Of a stretch of DNA of 64,000 nt, positions 24,353 through 36,967 are shown in pieces; within the stretch, counting starts at the first letter, position 1, and every line of letters begins with the position of its first letter. Both the position numbers and the translations under genes were made by a program. Below the pieces are notes generated by a model, which was not told the origin of the DNA, made no database searches, and saw only the letters and a program-made list of their open reading frames with translations. The stretch is taken from assembly GCA_021234155.1 (NCBI GenBank), contig JAJEKV010000147.1:1303910-1367909 (forward strand), given 5' to 3'. This stretch comes from Isoetes taiwanensis (Eukaryota; Streptophyta; Lycopodiopsida; Isoetales; Isoetaceae).

Positions 24353-27190
24353 CCATTTACTTTAGCCATTTTTCTTGGCAAAAATGCTGCAAATTAGCTA
24401 TTTGGCTAACCTTAGCCGTTATTTTATTCCATGGTGTTTGCATTCAGAACCAATCATCCGCCTTGTTTCCATAAACTCCTGCACATGAGAGCATGTGATT
24501 AGGTAACTTGAGGATAATCAAAGGATGGTTAGCGAGGATAAACCTAACAATAGAATAATAGGTGACATTGCCTACTGACTAACACAAAAGACAATGGTCG
24601 TACATTATTTACTGAAGCAAAAAGATTTCACGCATTGTGAGGATGAGGTATCGCAGAAACTAGCACACCAAAGTATAGTTCGTAATTTGACTATGGTAAG
24701 GTATATGTCTAGAACTATTAACGCTCTAAACAAAGAAGGCGTCCCAAGTTCATGAATATATGCTTTGTTCTAAGGCTGAGCTAAGATAATCAAGATTTGA
24801 AATATAAATACAATCGAGATAATGCTAATCCAACCATGTGCTTCTCTGCTAAATATCAGGGCTCGAAAATAGTGATGCCCTTGACTAGTAAAAATGCCGC
24901 CTTGTAATTTGGACTACCGGAAAAAATATTTGGAAGTGCAGTTTTTGGTGTATTTTACCGATTTTTTTTTTTATTTTTACGCCAGAAACTCGCCGGAAAT
25001 ATTTTTAGATGGTCGGATATTCTTAAGAATGGGCGGATTCTTTGGGGAGAAACCCCCCATTTTCGATCCATGCTAAATATCCTATTGTTTAAATTCGTTT
25101 TTTCCGTCAAGTGGAAAACGTTTTGGAATTTTTTTTCAGGTTAGTTTCCCAAGGTTTTAAAACCTTTAGCTGCCGGAAAAAAGTTTTGGTATACCAAAAA
25201 TCGGGTTCGAGTTTTACTATGATTTTGAAATTTGCATTTTAGGTTATTCATCCCCGTAGCCCGTTTTGAGAATTTGGCAGATTCCTTTGTCCTCGGCATG
25301 CAGGCACGAATGATCCAGATGATCCAGGGTTCTCACTATCGTCCAGATATTAGGTTTGCTATATGAATTGATTTCTGGCAGAGATATGTTGATGATTATA
25401 ACACAAGGAGCTTAATTTTCTCAAATTCATCATACCTGTAAGCATTTTGTTCTCCTTTTCCAGCCCTTTTTCCACCGGATTTTGCCCCAAATTTCTCACC
25501 CATAAATTAGGTCCTCTCCTTTTCATCTGATTTACATAGGCTTTTCCCATTGGGAAATAAATCGTGGAGGTCCTCGCTGGAACGATTTGGTCGAAATAGT
25601 CCCAGATCATGATTCAGGAATTTGAGCCAGGAGGGAAAAAACCTGGTGAAATGTTGCATGCCATTAAAATTTTGAGGTTAAAATGTTATCCGTTTTTATG
25701 CCATGAGTGGAGCTACCAAAGATCAAGGATTACAAACTTGGTTCTGGATTACACATGCTGAGCTAATTTTTACTCTAAACTATTTTTTGTTGTAGTCCTT
25801 TTGGACCTTAAATCTTGCTGTCTTTTGTGAATGTGTTGGATTCGTCACTTATTCACTATAGCTAAATAATGCTTTGCTTCTACTACGTGTATATTTGCAG
25901 TCATTCTTTAGCATTTCTATTTATTGGAGATAGCCAAATTTCTTTCTGCTTTGCTACATGCGGCCAACCTTTGTTCTTCTAACTCAATGATTTACTGATG
26001 ACATGGAGATGGAGATGGATCACAAAGATACAGCTATAACAAAGAGCTTGCAATTACATGTAAATGAAGAACATATGGAAATGAAGATCGATCAAAAAAA
26101 CACAGGTATAACAAAGAGATTGCAATCTCATGGACCTATTTTTTGTGTTTTCCCATTGCAGAGGGCAATGTAATGTGCTGATTAGCTAGGTATTTGTGAG
26201 ATGTGATTCTAAAGATAATTTCTGTTTATTATTGTACTGTTGCATTATGATATTGTGCATTCTGATTTCTGAACCAATTCTTCTTTGTGTTTTGTGTGCA
26301 GGATACAAAAATAAAGAAAGTTGAATGAAGAAATTTTACTCGCAAGTTTTGCAATGCACATTTGCATGAGGTACACAGTTGAATGGAGTTCATGCTTACA
26401 TAAGACTTTGTATAATGCACAGAAAGTTAGTGCATGTTTGATATTGTTTGAGTGCATTGATCACTTAGGATGATCAGATGAATTGTCAAATAAGTGTGTA
26501 GCTTGGCTTTTGGTATAGATACAGTTTTTGTGCCCAATCCATAGAAGAGTCAGCCACTGTTCCATGTTCCTGTGTCCGTCAGTACCGGTATTACTAGATC
26601 CCTTAGTTGCTTTGGAGGTAAATAGTTTAATGAGGCTACATAATCATGCATCATTTTTAGATGCATCCAAAGAAACTACTTGCATGGCTTAGCCATGAAA
26701 TGTATATTACCGATCATGGATTTGCAGAGCAAGCCTTTATCTTTGCAGTTATCGCATTTTCCATTCTTAGATCCTTGGAAGCCAGTACTCAAGTGGCCCC
26801 ATCCAGTATGTACAATTTTAGGCATTGTAGACCTTAGAATAGCAAAAATGTAGCAGAAGGCCCTTTGTCATTCAATAGTACATCTCACTGTAATGTGCCA
26901 TGTTCTAAATGATTTGAGCTATTCCTAATATTCTAAATATACTATCTGATTATCTCTAATCACAAAACAGACTTTCACTATTCCAAAAGTCCTAACTCTT
27001 TTTTGTAGCTACAATTTCTGAGTCAGAAGACCAAAAGCATCTTTGATTTGCCATCATAGGTATCAAGGCTCTAATGCCACATAATGCCTTTCAAGGTCCA
27101 GCCTCCTAGCAAGGTTCCAATACTGTAGGTGTAGTTTGTAGAAATAGGTATATAGGTTCTCTGTATTCATCACTTAGTATCCTCGACATG
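24353..27190. other. Intergenic, no gene recognised
   Basis: AT-rich sequence without credible coding potential. An imperfect duplication around 26006-26135 shares the pattern GGAxATGxAGAT, GATCA, then TATAACAAAGAG and TTGCAAT. Confidence 0.45.
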
Positions 27191-27205
27191 CTTATCCAAT
27201 CGCAG

Positions 27206-27751
27206 GTGGCAAGAAGAATGCATGATGCCACGGTTGCTGGGATGTTTGATCTTCCCGGTAAGGATTTTGCATGCCTTATATTTTTTCTTGAGGGCTCCTA
27301 GAGCTCTTATTTGTCTCTATTTTCTATCAGTGGGGCAGATTAATAGCCCTTGCCTTCTTCTAGAGCATTAAGACCATCACCAGAAGCAGCAGGGAACAGT
27401 CCAAAGATGGGTGCATGAAGTTCGGATGTAGGTGAGTAGATTTGATGAGAACATTTAACCTCTTTCTCTGGTTTCGATTTTGTTGTATGCCAAGGTTCCG
27501 ATTGTATTTGCAGCGTGCCAAACTCTAGCTGAGATTTCTCAGAAATTAAGACCCAAGCAGAGACGTCATCTGTGCAGGTATCTATACGATGCTTATTTCT
27601 TTAACTGCCATTTTGCTATCAAGTGACATCATGAATGTAACTTTGTATTCTGGCCTTTATTTGTTTTATGCACCGCGGGTGCTTCAACTAATGAATCTAT
27701 TGCTTACAGGGGCTTCTTAAGGACTTGCGCTTTCTGAATCAAGAATTGTGA
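27206..27751 (+). pseudogene. Exon-like fragments of an unidentified gene
   Basis: Short open pieces sit between good splice signals: 27206-27257 (CGCAG before, GTAAGG after; reads VARRMHDATVAGMFDLP), about 27364-27431, 27514-27577 (LAEISQKLRPKQRRHLC) and 27710-27751 (GLLKDLRFLNQEL, then stop). Frames do not all join cleanly. They could be exons captured by the Helitron whose 3' end lies 2.2 kb downstream. I do not recognise the protein. Confidence 0.3.
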
Positions 27752-28284
27752 TAGAAGACATCTCTATATTGAAAAACAAGAACTGACATGGTATGTAATC
27801 TGTAAATGTGCTAATAAAAGATGTTTTTTTCCAAGACACTGAGTAGTCTTGAAAAGTAACAGATGTTCAGGGTTTTTAAATACTGGAGCTTATGAACTGA
27901 GTATGGAACTTAGTGTGTGAAAGCAGTGAATGGCTTTTAGAATAAGGAGTGATGCCTTCTGCAAATAGCGTTTAGGCATGTGTTGGACTTGGTTTCAAAT
28001 CCATAGATATAATCAGCCACTACTGTCCACATTCGGTATGTCTGTGCTATGGTGTATTAGAGGCAGGTAGTTCAATGAGGTCAGATAAAGTTGCATAGAC
28101 CTTTGTGTATAGGACATGGACAATTAGTAGATCTGCTGAGCTTCACGAATCTTTCTGTCATCATTAACATGGTCCCCAGTTTCAAAATGAGCTATTAGTC
28201 TTAAAAATCCATCCCCATTCTCAACAATCCATTCCCCGTCACATGCGGTCATATCAAATCACAAGTTGTGCGGATAATAGGTTG

Positions 28285-29060
28285 GAAAATATTAAAAGCA
28301 GTGGCCATCAACTCCTCACAACTTGGGTGAATATTGAGTGTATTCCATTCTGTTTCTTATGTTTGTGCCTTTGAAAGTTGACCAGCATGTGCTTATAGGT
28401 AGGAGGCTCCACATCAACGAACCCTGTATACTCAGTTTATATTTTTAATGCCATACTCAGTTGTTCTGTTGAGCTAAGGTTCGAAAAACTCTTCTTTCTG
28501 GCCAGCCTGGTGTTCTTTAGAACCATCCAGCCCATTCCACCAGAAAGTTTGTATCTGATCAGAGCTAGGAACCTTCTTCACTGAACTCAGACTGTAAGTG
28601 CGTTGGAGCTTGCTCATTTGTCATATACTATTTAACACCAATTGGTTATTTTGCAAGGACACTATGTTTTTGAATACATGATTTAATAGATTTGGTCATT
28701 TTGTATACATCTATCTTTATTGCTGCAACACTGCATGTTATTTGGCCCCTCATTTCAGGCATTATTGCGATTGCATTGTAACACTTTTAACAAGAGTCTG
28801 TCAGATAAGAATCATATCAAATTATGGGACACTTTTTGTTTCTTTAGTGGATGCATAGAGAAAGAAGCCACAGGCCACACGTTCTGATGCAACTTTCAGA
28901 CACCAAACATCAAGTCATGCAGAGTGCAGTTTAGAAAATTTTAAAAGGACTGCCCATCAACTTCTCTCGACTCAGGTGAATATTAAGTTTACTTTTCTGT
29001 TTGTTATGTTTATGCCTTTGAAAAATTATCCAGCGTGTACTTTTAGGTGTTGGCGGTTGG
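28285..29060 (+). repeat. Diverged direct duplication
   Basis: About 120 bp starting near 28290 (GCCATCAACTCCTCACAACT, then GTTTGTGCCTTTGAAAGTTG) recurs near 28938 (CCCATCAACTTCTCTCGACT, then GTTTATGCCTTTGAAAAATT), about 650 bp apart. No coding content. Confidence 0.6.
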
Positions 29061-30328
29061 GAAGGCAATGTAAGCCATATCTCTCTGTACCAACTATGAC
29101 TAGCAACAATAGCGTGCATAAGTTGCTAGGCAATTTTTGTGGGAACATCATAATTGTTTGTCCATCGAGCTCCTTTCATCTATAGAATGGTTTATCACAA
29201 AATGAATGACAATTATTCCATTGCAATCTGAAAAGCACATTGTTTTTCCTGATCTACTTTATTAAGCTTTCAAGATAGATTGCAACCTTTATATTGTGCA
29301 TAAAGGAAGGATTTCATGCTTTCATAATCGCTATAACTTGCAAAAAAAATTCAAAGCTCCAAAGGTGCGGATAAAAAGTCGTATTTGCATCGGTTTCTTT
29401 GAATCTAATGCGCAAACAGATTCTTTAGAAATTAGATGCTTTCATCTTGCACCACTTAGATGCCTAGCAGATAGTTGTCAAATTGCAGCATTACGTAAAT
29501 GAGAAGGTAAAGAATGCAATTGAAATGCCAACATACAATCGGGTCTTACCCTTATATCGAAATTTGTGCGATGATAACTATCTTACAAGATCTGTTGCAT
29601 TATTCGTTATCACAACGTGACAGAAGGGCATGATGCAAAAAAACAACCATGTATTCTATAGCACAAGCAGAGTGATAATGTTGTTCATTAAAATGTAAAT
29701 TGAGATATCTTTTTGTTGTAATTCCACATCGGTGCATCGCTTGGTACATCCTACAAATACAATATCTTCCTTCGACCTCAAGATAGTGACTTTTCACATG
29801 TATCATTCACTCTACATGCATTGATGACTTTGTCATCCATACAATTTCCCACCATTGTTATTTCAATACGCAGGTTTATAAAAATCATTGGTGTACATTT
29901 CTTGTTATATCTATTGGGTCTACATCTATAATCTCATCGTTCACTACAATCGTACTTATGCCCGGCAACGCCGGGCACCATTACTAGTACCTTTTAATCG
30001 CAAAGGTTGGCTTTAAAACCTTGAATACTAAAATACAATCTATCTACAAACTAACATAAATCCAATGCCACTCCAAAGGAAGATAAAATTGATTTCTCCC
30101 AAAAACGCTTCTCTTGATATAACATTCAAGTATTAAACAAATAAACAGAAAACACATAGTGGTGACTGTAATGTCATTATTGTCCTTAAAGGGCATGGGA
30201 AATACAACAACGACCTTCTCTGGCTGAAAATGAATATGAGATCCAGTGGCCAATTTTTTCTACATAGGTTACTCAAAATACAAGGGATTTCAGATTTAGG
30301 TTGGGTTGGAGACCTAAGGAAACACTTC
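29061..30328. other. Intergenic except for the Helitron terminus
   Basis: Apart from the hairpin and CTAG near 29961-29988 nothing recognisable was found. Confidence 0.45.
29961..29988 (+). other. Helitron 3' terminus: GC hairpin plus CTAG
   Basis: A perfect 7 bp stem (GCCCGGC/GCCGGGC) with an AAC loop sits just before ACCATTACTAG. This is the replication terminator arrangement of plant Helitrons, in plus orientation. Confidence 0.85.
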
Positions 30329-31309
30329 ATTTTATTTTTATTTTTTGACGGACTAAAGCCAAAAAGTTTATTAATCAGATAAAAAGTACAAAATTTACAC
30401 GTCTCATCTAACTGTGTAAGCACAAAAAAGATGTCACAAGAGCAGAGCCTGGAGCACAATGTGCATACTCTAAAAAGGGAGAGTAACGATAAGAATCAAT
30501 TCGAAGATACTGAATCCAGATGCATTCTATCATTTTTGAATCAAGAGAGGAGCACTCATAGGCTGTCAGTATCTTTTTCTGGGCCAACGTGATAACACTA
30601 TGTGCAGATGAATAAATGCCTTGGAAGATGTGGTGTCTGCGACGCCCCCATATCGACCATAGGAGCCAACTAGAACCAAGATGGAATGCCCTCTGTTTAG
30701 CTGAGGGCCATGCATTAGGATAGGATGCCAAGAGGATGCATCGACAGTCCAACGTATTGTTAAACAAGCCTTGTAGCCATGACCACGTTGGTTGAACCTC
30801 TGGACAATCAAAGAGACAATGCTCAATAGTCTCAACAGTTGAAAGGCAGAGCGGGCATACTGCAGATATGCGAGGATCATAGCGATGTCGAAAGGCATTA
30901 ACGCGCAGACACCTGTGGATAACCTGCCACCATAGTACAGAGACTTTAGGGTGGAGCAACCTATCCCAAAGCCATCGCCATGTATGACACAAAGTGCGCT
31001 GTGGAACCTGTAGGTGCCACCCATCTGGCAACTGGAGGGGCTATGGTGCTAAAAGAAGGCGATATACTGATCTGAAAAAGTGCTTGCCTTTGTGAATATT
31101 TTCATGACAGTCCCATGACACTCTTTCAGCAACACCAACTTGCACTATAAGAGGCAAATTTTCTGCAGCTTTCTCCCATAGAGACACATCCCAACGAGAG
31201 AGCAGGAACTTTGCCTGAGATTCAGGCCAAGATAGTAGGTGACCCGCTTCATACCATGCTTGAATAGAGACAACACCTGTCAGAATCCATCGTCCCTGTG
31301 TAAGGGGAT
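30329..31309 (-). mobile_element. 5'-truncated LINE: zinc-binding tail of the reverse transcriptase
   Basis: ORFs 31041-31322 and 30408-31031 on the minus strand form the C-terminal end of a plant L1-type Pol: PKVSVLWWQVIHRCLRVNAF, then CPLCLSTVETIEHCLFDCPE, the zf-RVT zinc-binding signature. An A-rich tail lies at 30329-30350 (read on the minus strand). One frame change separates the two ORFs. The upstream side is cut exactly where an LTR begins (31310). This family differs from the LINE at 4-12 kb in sequence. Confidence 0.85.
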
Positions 31310-32852
31310 TGTGACGTTCCACGTATTTTTACGCCTTTCTAAGTATAAATCCATGACACGTCACTATGAATAATTAATGGACATAAGCTAAGGTTAGCTA
31401 TATTAATTATTAATTATTAAGGTGGAAACCTAACCCAAAACTCTAATTCGAATTCAGGGCTTAACCTAATATTAAGAGGAGTTAAAGTAGTAAATTAGTT
31501 AACATTAACCAATTTGGAGTTGCCACCTGGCCCAAATCGATTGGGCAAGGGAGAGTTGCTAACTTGGGACCCAAAATGGGGTTTTATACCCCCATTTGCC
31601 CCAATTCGAATTGGGGGGCAGTTGGAGAAGGAGGAGGAGCTCATCCCACCAGCAGGGCATGGAGAACCTAAGAGATAGGAGATCTAGCTCAGATACCGGT
31701 TAGTAGGCTTAGTTAGCTTGAGATTCCAGTTAGGAACTAACCCTTGTTTGTTAGATGGATAATTAGTCTCTCTATTGTATGTGCTATTCGAATTTCTATG
31801 GATGGATGGATGTATAAGGATAGCTTTCTTTCTGTTCCTCCTGTGTTGTATGGGTAAAAAGGGGGTAGAGACCTAAAGACCATCTAGAAGTAGAGATGTT
31901 CCTAGATAGAACTCTTAAAACCCAGTAAATGCGGCCTGTGCACAAGAGCCAACCTGACTGAGGATGCTATGTTGTGGCTCAGCACCAAATAACGAGTATG
32001 ATGGTGAATCGGGGGTGGGGTCCTGCCTAGCGCGGCTACATGACTCCTATAGTGTCTAGGCTTATAGCCAGTCACTGAGAGGGCCGGGTATGGGTCTGAC
32101 TGCTCCCTGGGTCACAGGAGACGTGCCTATATAGACGCCTTGGACTCGAATGGGCAGGTGAGCCGGCCTTTAGATTTAGGGGAGTAAGTCGGGTACGGAT
32201 GCGGGGGTCACTGATGTGGCACGTGTTCTCTAGCACACCCAGGGATCCGTCATGCTCGGGGAGGGGACGCCTCTCTGACCTGCCTCATCGGACCGGGGAG
32301 ATGTAATCCGGAGTAGTCCCGTAGGGTGATTCCTTGGGATTACGTCTCCGGAAGGCTACAAACACGTCATAGCATGATTTAGTTTATCTGCAAAGTGTGC
32401 ACAGGAGGGGCGGATGGAATGGACTACCCTAGCCATTGTTCTATGCCAGCCAACGCCATGTTATACCTCGATCTGCTGTTATCTTGAGGCCTTGACCGTC
32501 AGTCGTCTCCATAGAGTCTGAGCCCGGGGTAGAGCCCTTATTTATGGTGCATTTCCTTTGTTATGTTGGCATTCTATTGTTAGTTGTATTGATGATGGGC
32601 CACCCTTCGTGGTGGTATATTATTTATTGGTATATTGTTGCCAGGTGCTAATATGTATGTACGCTTCCGCTATATAGGATTCCCATAGAAGGCATGCGAC
32701 GAATGACACCTCCGTGTCCTTCACCCGGACACTGCCATCACAAGTGGTCTGAGTCAGACGGAGGGCCTTTCCATGATGATAGATTCGCCACGGGAGGGGA
32801 ATTTCCCGTATTTATACGATAGGAGCATCGTATGGATTCGGAGAGCGTCACA
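31310..32852 (+). repeat. Ty3-type LTR (about 1.54 kb) with no partner in the window
   Basis: Begins TGTGACGTTCC and ends GAGCGTCACA, giving 7 bp perfect inverted ends (TGTGACG/CGTCACA), and is followed by a primer binding site. It resembles the solo LTR at 35112 and the LTRs of the 13.1 kb element in the block around CACAGGAGGGGCGGATGGA but is clearly diverged. No same-strand partner LTR was found to the right. Confidence 0.8.
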
Positions 32853-32853
32853 G

Positions 32854-32866
32854 TGGTATCAGAGCC
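32854..32866 (+). other. Primer binding site for initiator Met-tRNA
   Basis: TGGTATCAGAGCC, one base after the LTR end, complements the 3' end of plant initiator Met-tRNA. It fixes the LTR as a 5' LTR in plus orientation. Confidence 0.9.
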
Positions 32867-33849
32867 ATGATTTTGATGGACCAGATCATAGCACTGGCCA
32901 TATTGTAACTCGTTAGTCGATAGGTAGTACGTGACTTTAATCTAGGATAAACTATTCTAATTCCATAGCTAGTATGTATGTTGACCTAATTATGGGAGGA
33001 TTAAGCTAGTTAGGAATTAAGGTGTGAGTCCTTAGAATCAAGTATGTCAAGTTTTTAGAAGAAGAAGAGAGAAAGAGGTCCCTTATTCCCACGGGCCATA
33101 ACTTTTTCTAGGTAACTCGAATTGAGGCGATGTTTGCTCCAAGGTGTCGGCCATAGTCGAAATACCCTAGGGGCATCGTTCAGCAAAAGGGCAAAAAAAT
33201 GGGTCAAAAGTCAACTCGGGCGCCGCTCAAGTCGGAGCGTCTCTAAATTTTGAACGGGGGTCGTATAATCATGGCGGCGCCCGGGCATATAAAATGCGTG
33301 TTTCTGCCGTATAAAAACTTTTATTTGTTTTTGTATACAAATTTTTTTGCCCCCTCAACCCAAATTTGAACCCACAACCTCCCAACTCCAATCTTAAGCG
33401 TTTATCACCATGCCAAGCCAAGCTTTCTTGAATGTAAAATGTACGTTTCATATTTGTTATACATAAGTAGTACCCTGTTTCTCTGCATAGCAACTTTTAT
33501 ATAAAAGAGTACTATGGGGACTTGAACCCTTGACCTCCCACCACCTAGCCAAACCCTTTACCAACAAGGTAAGCCTTTATTTATTTCTTGTTCTACGTAT
33601 GAAGTTGAAACATAAAGAGATGATGATAGGAACAATGTGCTCTTCTTTGTTGAGTTTTGAACATGTTTATGTAATAATTAATGTCTTTGTTGCTTCTTTA
33701 GATAAAGGAAATTATCCTTCCTATGTAATTGAGTGTCTAATTTCTGTTCACCCCTAATTTATTCCTTAAAAATTATGAACATGTGACACCTGGCATTGAC
33801 AACATTTATTGCATTAATTTCGAATCTCTGATAACCCTGATAACCTAAA
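32867..33849. other. Remnant leader of the LTR element, then unrecognised sequence
   Basis: No gag or pol motif follows the primer binding site, so the coding body was deleted or never present. The right boundary of the element cannot be placed. The sequence to 33849 shows no coding signature. Confidence 0.4.
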
Positions 33850-34145
33850 ATGTGTCGAGCTGAGAAGGTGCGGCTAGAAGAGCCGAGAAGGCTGATTTGC
33901 GATGCGATGCGACTGGCTGGCGATTTGGCATTCGCCTGGAGTGAGAGGTTAGATTCGATGGTGACCCATCTGCAACGCCCATCTGCAACAGGTAAATTTT
34001 CTGAGCTTCGATCAGGTGTTGCCAAGCTGCTATTGGATATTTTGGTAAATGCTTGGTTTGATTGTTAATTAGGTGTAGATTACTGGAATATTTTCTAGAT
34101 GTCTGATAGATTACGAGGATATGATTTAGATAATTCCATGATTAC

Positions 34146-34742
34146 ATGATAAGAATGCATTTATGGCCCTCTTTTCTTGGAGGTATATATGGAGGAATGG
34201 AGTTAACAGTTCAATGCAGATTGATGGAGCAGTTTATTGCCTGCAAAGTTTGCAACAAGAGAAAGAGAAAGAGAGGTGCATTCCTTGCTCATTGGTTGGA
34301 TCCTTTGATTCCAGATGCGAAAAGGGTTAAGCTTGATGAATTGGCTATAGTTGATTCTTGGTTTGCTAACTGTGAGAGTGATGGGGAGAGTGTTGGTAGT
34401 TGTATTCCATGTGAGTGTGGTAATGTAAACGAATTGATGTCACCTCAGGAGTTGGTTGTTGATAAGGAGAGTGATCCCTCTGATGAAGGAAACCTGTTTG
34501 ATCTCCCTTTTGAACTGCCTGGAAATGTTGGATCGTTTGAATTGTGTGATTTTACCGAAGAGAGTACTACAGCTGGTGTGTTTCCGTGTATATTTGGTTT
34601 TGACAGTTTACATGTGTGTAATAACTGCCTTTGCTTTGTCCCTGGTGACGAAGTTGATGAGTTTGGACGTTGTAAGCATTGTATTAAGGAACCAACTGAT
34701 AGTTCTTCGTATTGGTTTGTGAATGTTATGGAACAGTGTTGA
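34146..34742 (+). CDS. Hypothetical Cys-rich, zinc-ribbon-like protein
   Basis: Open for up to 198 codons; the likeliest start is the ATG at 34224 (MEQFIACKVCNKRKRKRG), which follows an acceptor-like AATGCAG, so this may be a terminal exon. Visible features are CxxC pairs CKVC and, near the end, CNNCLC with a 12-residue spacer to CKHC, the layout of a zinc ribbon, and a basic KRKRKR nuclear-signal-like patch. The middle is acidic (ESDGESVGS, ESDPSDEGN). The terminal ENVMEQC-like end is followed by TGA. A small upstream ORF (33850-34068, MCRAEKVRLEE) could be a preceding exon. No family recognised; could be a gene fragment. Confidence 0.4.
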   Translation: MIRMHLWPSFLGGIYGGMELTVQCRLMEQFIACKVCNKRKRKRGAFLAHWLDPLIPDAKRVKLDELAIVDSWFANCESDGESVGSCIPCECGNVNELMSPQELVVDKESDPSDEGNLFDLPFELPGNVGSFELCDFTEESTTAGVFPCIFGFDSLHVCNNCLCFVPGDEVDEFGRCKHCIKEPTDSSSYWFVNVMEQC

Positions 34743-35111
34743 TGCCTCTGTATGTAACGGATGTGAATGTGGGAGCTGTATATCTGTCATCCTTTTTATG
34801 TAAGGCAATGTGTGATGTAAAGTATAAGTTATAACATGTATGTAATATGGTAATTACAGATTGTTATGTATATGTGGCTGTTGGATGGCTGCATTGTATG
34901 TTGTGGTTCAATGTAAATCTTAGCAGTGAACTCATTTCTGATCTGTTAGCAGCATGTTCTTCATTTCTTGGAAAATTTTGGTGAGCTTCTACCTAAATAT
35001 CACAGTTAGTTTAATCTTTTTGAATTCATGCTACATGGCAGATTCATAAATATGTATCTATCCAGTGCTATTGAGCAAAATTGGAAAATAGCAATGGAGT
35101 TTAACTATTGT

Positions 35112-36609
35112 TGTGACGTCCCCTACTCATATACGGTGCACTCACCGTATACAAACATGAGTTCATCCCCCATACCAGCTCCATGCTAATATAGGGCCCT
35201 CCACGTATCACTGCAACCTTGAAGAATTCCAGTGGGAAGAATGAAGGGGTCCTTTACCCTGTCTCCCTCAGGGCCTACCTAGCTGCGGAAGCGTAAACAT
35301 ACATGTCAGTAGTACATACATCAACATCATATGACCATCACGAAGGATGGTCCTCCACATATCTGCATAGACAAAGATCAGCACACCACATAGGGAATCC
35401 TACCCAAGGCTCAGACTCAAAGGGATGACTGACGGCTTGGGTCTCCAGAGTTCATTGCAGACAGAATTCATGGCAATGGATTTGGCTGGCATAAGAACAT
35501 GGCATTGGGTTGTCCACTCCATCCGCCCCTCCTGTGCACACTTTGCAGAGTAGGCTGAAAAGTGTTGGGACCTGACTGTAGCCCGCCGGATGCATAGCCA
35601 AAGGGGCTATTCCTGGGTTGCATCTCCCCAGTTCCGATGGGGCAGGTAGCCAGAGATCTCAATGCTGACTCAAGGTGACTAGAGGGCCACTGCCCTTATT
35701 CGACTGAACCCACTAGAAAGTCATGAACACCACTTCACGGGTGTCGAGCCCATGCCTTACCCACACTCAGTGGTAAGCCATTAGACCTAGTCACAATGAT
35801 CCCCGGTAGGCCTTACACACCAGAGGGATCGTTCAAGAGTCAGGACACGAATCTCCTTCTTAGCCAGTCTGGCCCCTTCACCCACAACCAGGTGTGGTTC
35901 TTGTACACAGGCCGAATTCTAGTAATGCACTAAGAGGGACTAACTAGGAGCATCATCTACTAAGCTTTAAGTCTCTACCCCCCTTCCCAATACAATGAGT
36001 TCACAGAATCCATCCGTCCATCATATCAACATAATAATGTAATAAAGAACTAATCTATCTCATAGAGTTAGGTTCCTTAGTTAGAGTCAATCTCGGGATC
36101 AGCTTGGCTAATAGGGGTGATTTAATAGGCTAAACCTACTGGCTCGAAGGCTGGAATAAGGTTTAGGCTATTCAATCAACTAAATACCTGATCCCTGGTT
36201 CACTCCTCTGAATTCAAAGGCGTCCATGTCGCAGTTCTGTTTCGAGATGCGGTCGGAAAGGAGATGTGACTAGCTGGGGCGCACAGGCAGATCGTGGGAG
36301 TTGGAATTGACTCCTCAGGCGCGCGAATCGGAGCTCAGAAGGTCTGTGGGCGAAAAAGGGAATGTTAGGGTTTGATGCCTTATGTAGGCTATCAGTTAGG
36401 TTTAGGGTTTCCACGACCCTTGGTCTACCTTTAATGGGTTAAAGGTCTAAGGGTGCGCGCATTGCTAAGTGTGCGCACCATTGCAAGTTGCCCCCTAGGG
36501 CGTCCTTGCTTGGGTATGCATTGGCGTACACGTCGACTGGACGGCGTGTATGCGTGACGGCGCAGTACGGTATACGTCTTGAGACCGTATATCGTACTGG
36601 AACGTCACA
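35112..36609 (-). repeat. Solo LTR of a Ty3-type element with perfect target duplication
   Basis: A single LTR with TGTGACG/CGTCACA ends is flanked by ATTGT at 35107-35111 and 36610-36614. Its orientation is opposite to the LTR at 31310, shown by the shared block reading CCATCCGCCCCTCCTGTGCA here. Solo LTRs arise by recombination between the two LTRs of a full element. Confidence 0.92.
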
Positions 36610-36636
36610 ATTGTTAATTTTGATGTTTACATATAG

Positions 36637-36967
36637 AGAATGAAAAATCTATCTGGGAGGCAGCTATTGTAAGCCTAAAGGATAGGTCTGAGGCAAAGGC
36701 AATGGCCAATGTGCAAGAGATATCATCACTCAATGAAGCAAATTGTAAGTTTTATTTTCTGTAAATAAGATACTGTATTTATGTATGTATTTGGATATAT
36801 GTTGCTATACAGTGTTTGAGAAAAGCAAAAAGGGTGGCACGAAATTTGGGTCATTTTCTTTTCTTAGGGGACTGCCAGAACCTTTAAAACAAGGCCATGA
36901 AGAACATTGTGAACACTTTAAGAAATCCAAAACAAAGCCCAAGCAGTTGATGCAAGGAGGAATTTAG
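36637..36967 (+). pseudogene. Last two exons of an unidentified gene or gene fragment
   Basis: Exon-like 36637-36744 (ATATAG before, GTAAGT after) and 36813-36967 (TATACAG before, TAG stop) join in compatible phase. The joined text includes IWEAAIVSLKDRSEAKAMAN, VQEISSLNEAN, and then FEKSKKGGTKFGSFSFLRGL before the stop. The upstream side is cut by the solo LTR insertion 23 bp away. It may be part of the same damaged locus as the pieces at 37.2-38.7 kb and 51.8-52.2 kb. Product unknown. Confidence 0.4.

Larger units (their letters stand above)
17481..29988 (+). mobile_element. Candidate Helitron (terminal signals only, 12.5 kb)
   Basis: The left end TCTATACTAATAAGAATTTC follows an A at 17480, as in plant Helitron 5' ends. 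The right end has the hairpin GCCCGGCAACGCCGGGC (29961-29977), 7 bp downstream reaching CTAG at 29985-29988, followed by T. A|TC...CTAG|T insertion between A and T is diagnostic for the class. No Rep or helicase is inside, so it would be non-autonomous. The two ends may instead belong to two different insertions, since other repeats lie between them; the right end is the stronger signal. Confidence 0.5.

Noticed and set aside
31310-36609. A single LTR element with LTRs at 31310 and 35112
   Set aside because: The two LTRs are in opposite orientation, diverged, and the second has its own perfect target duplication.
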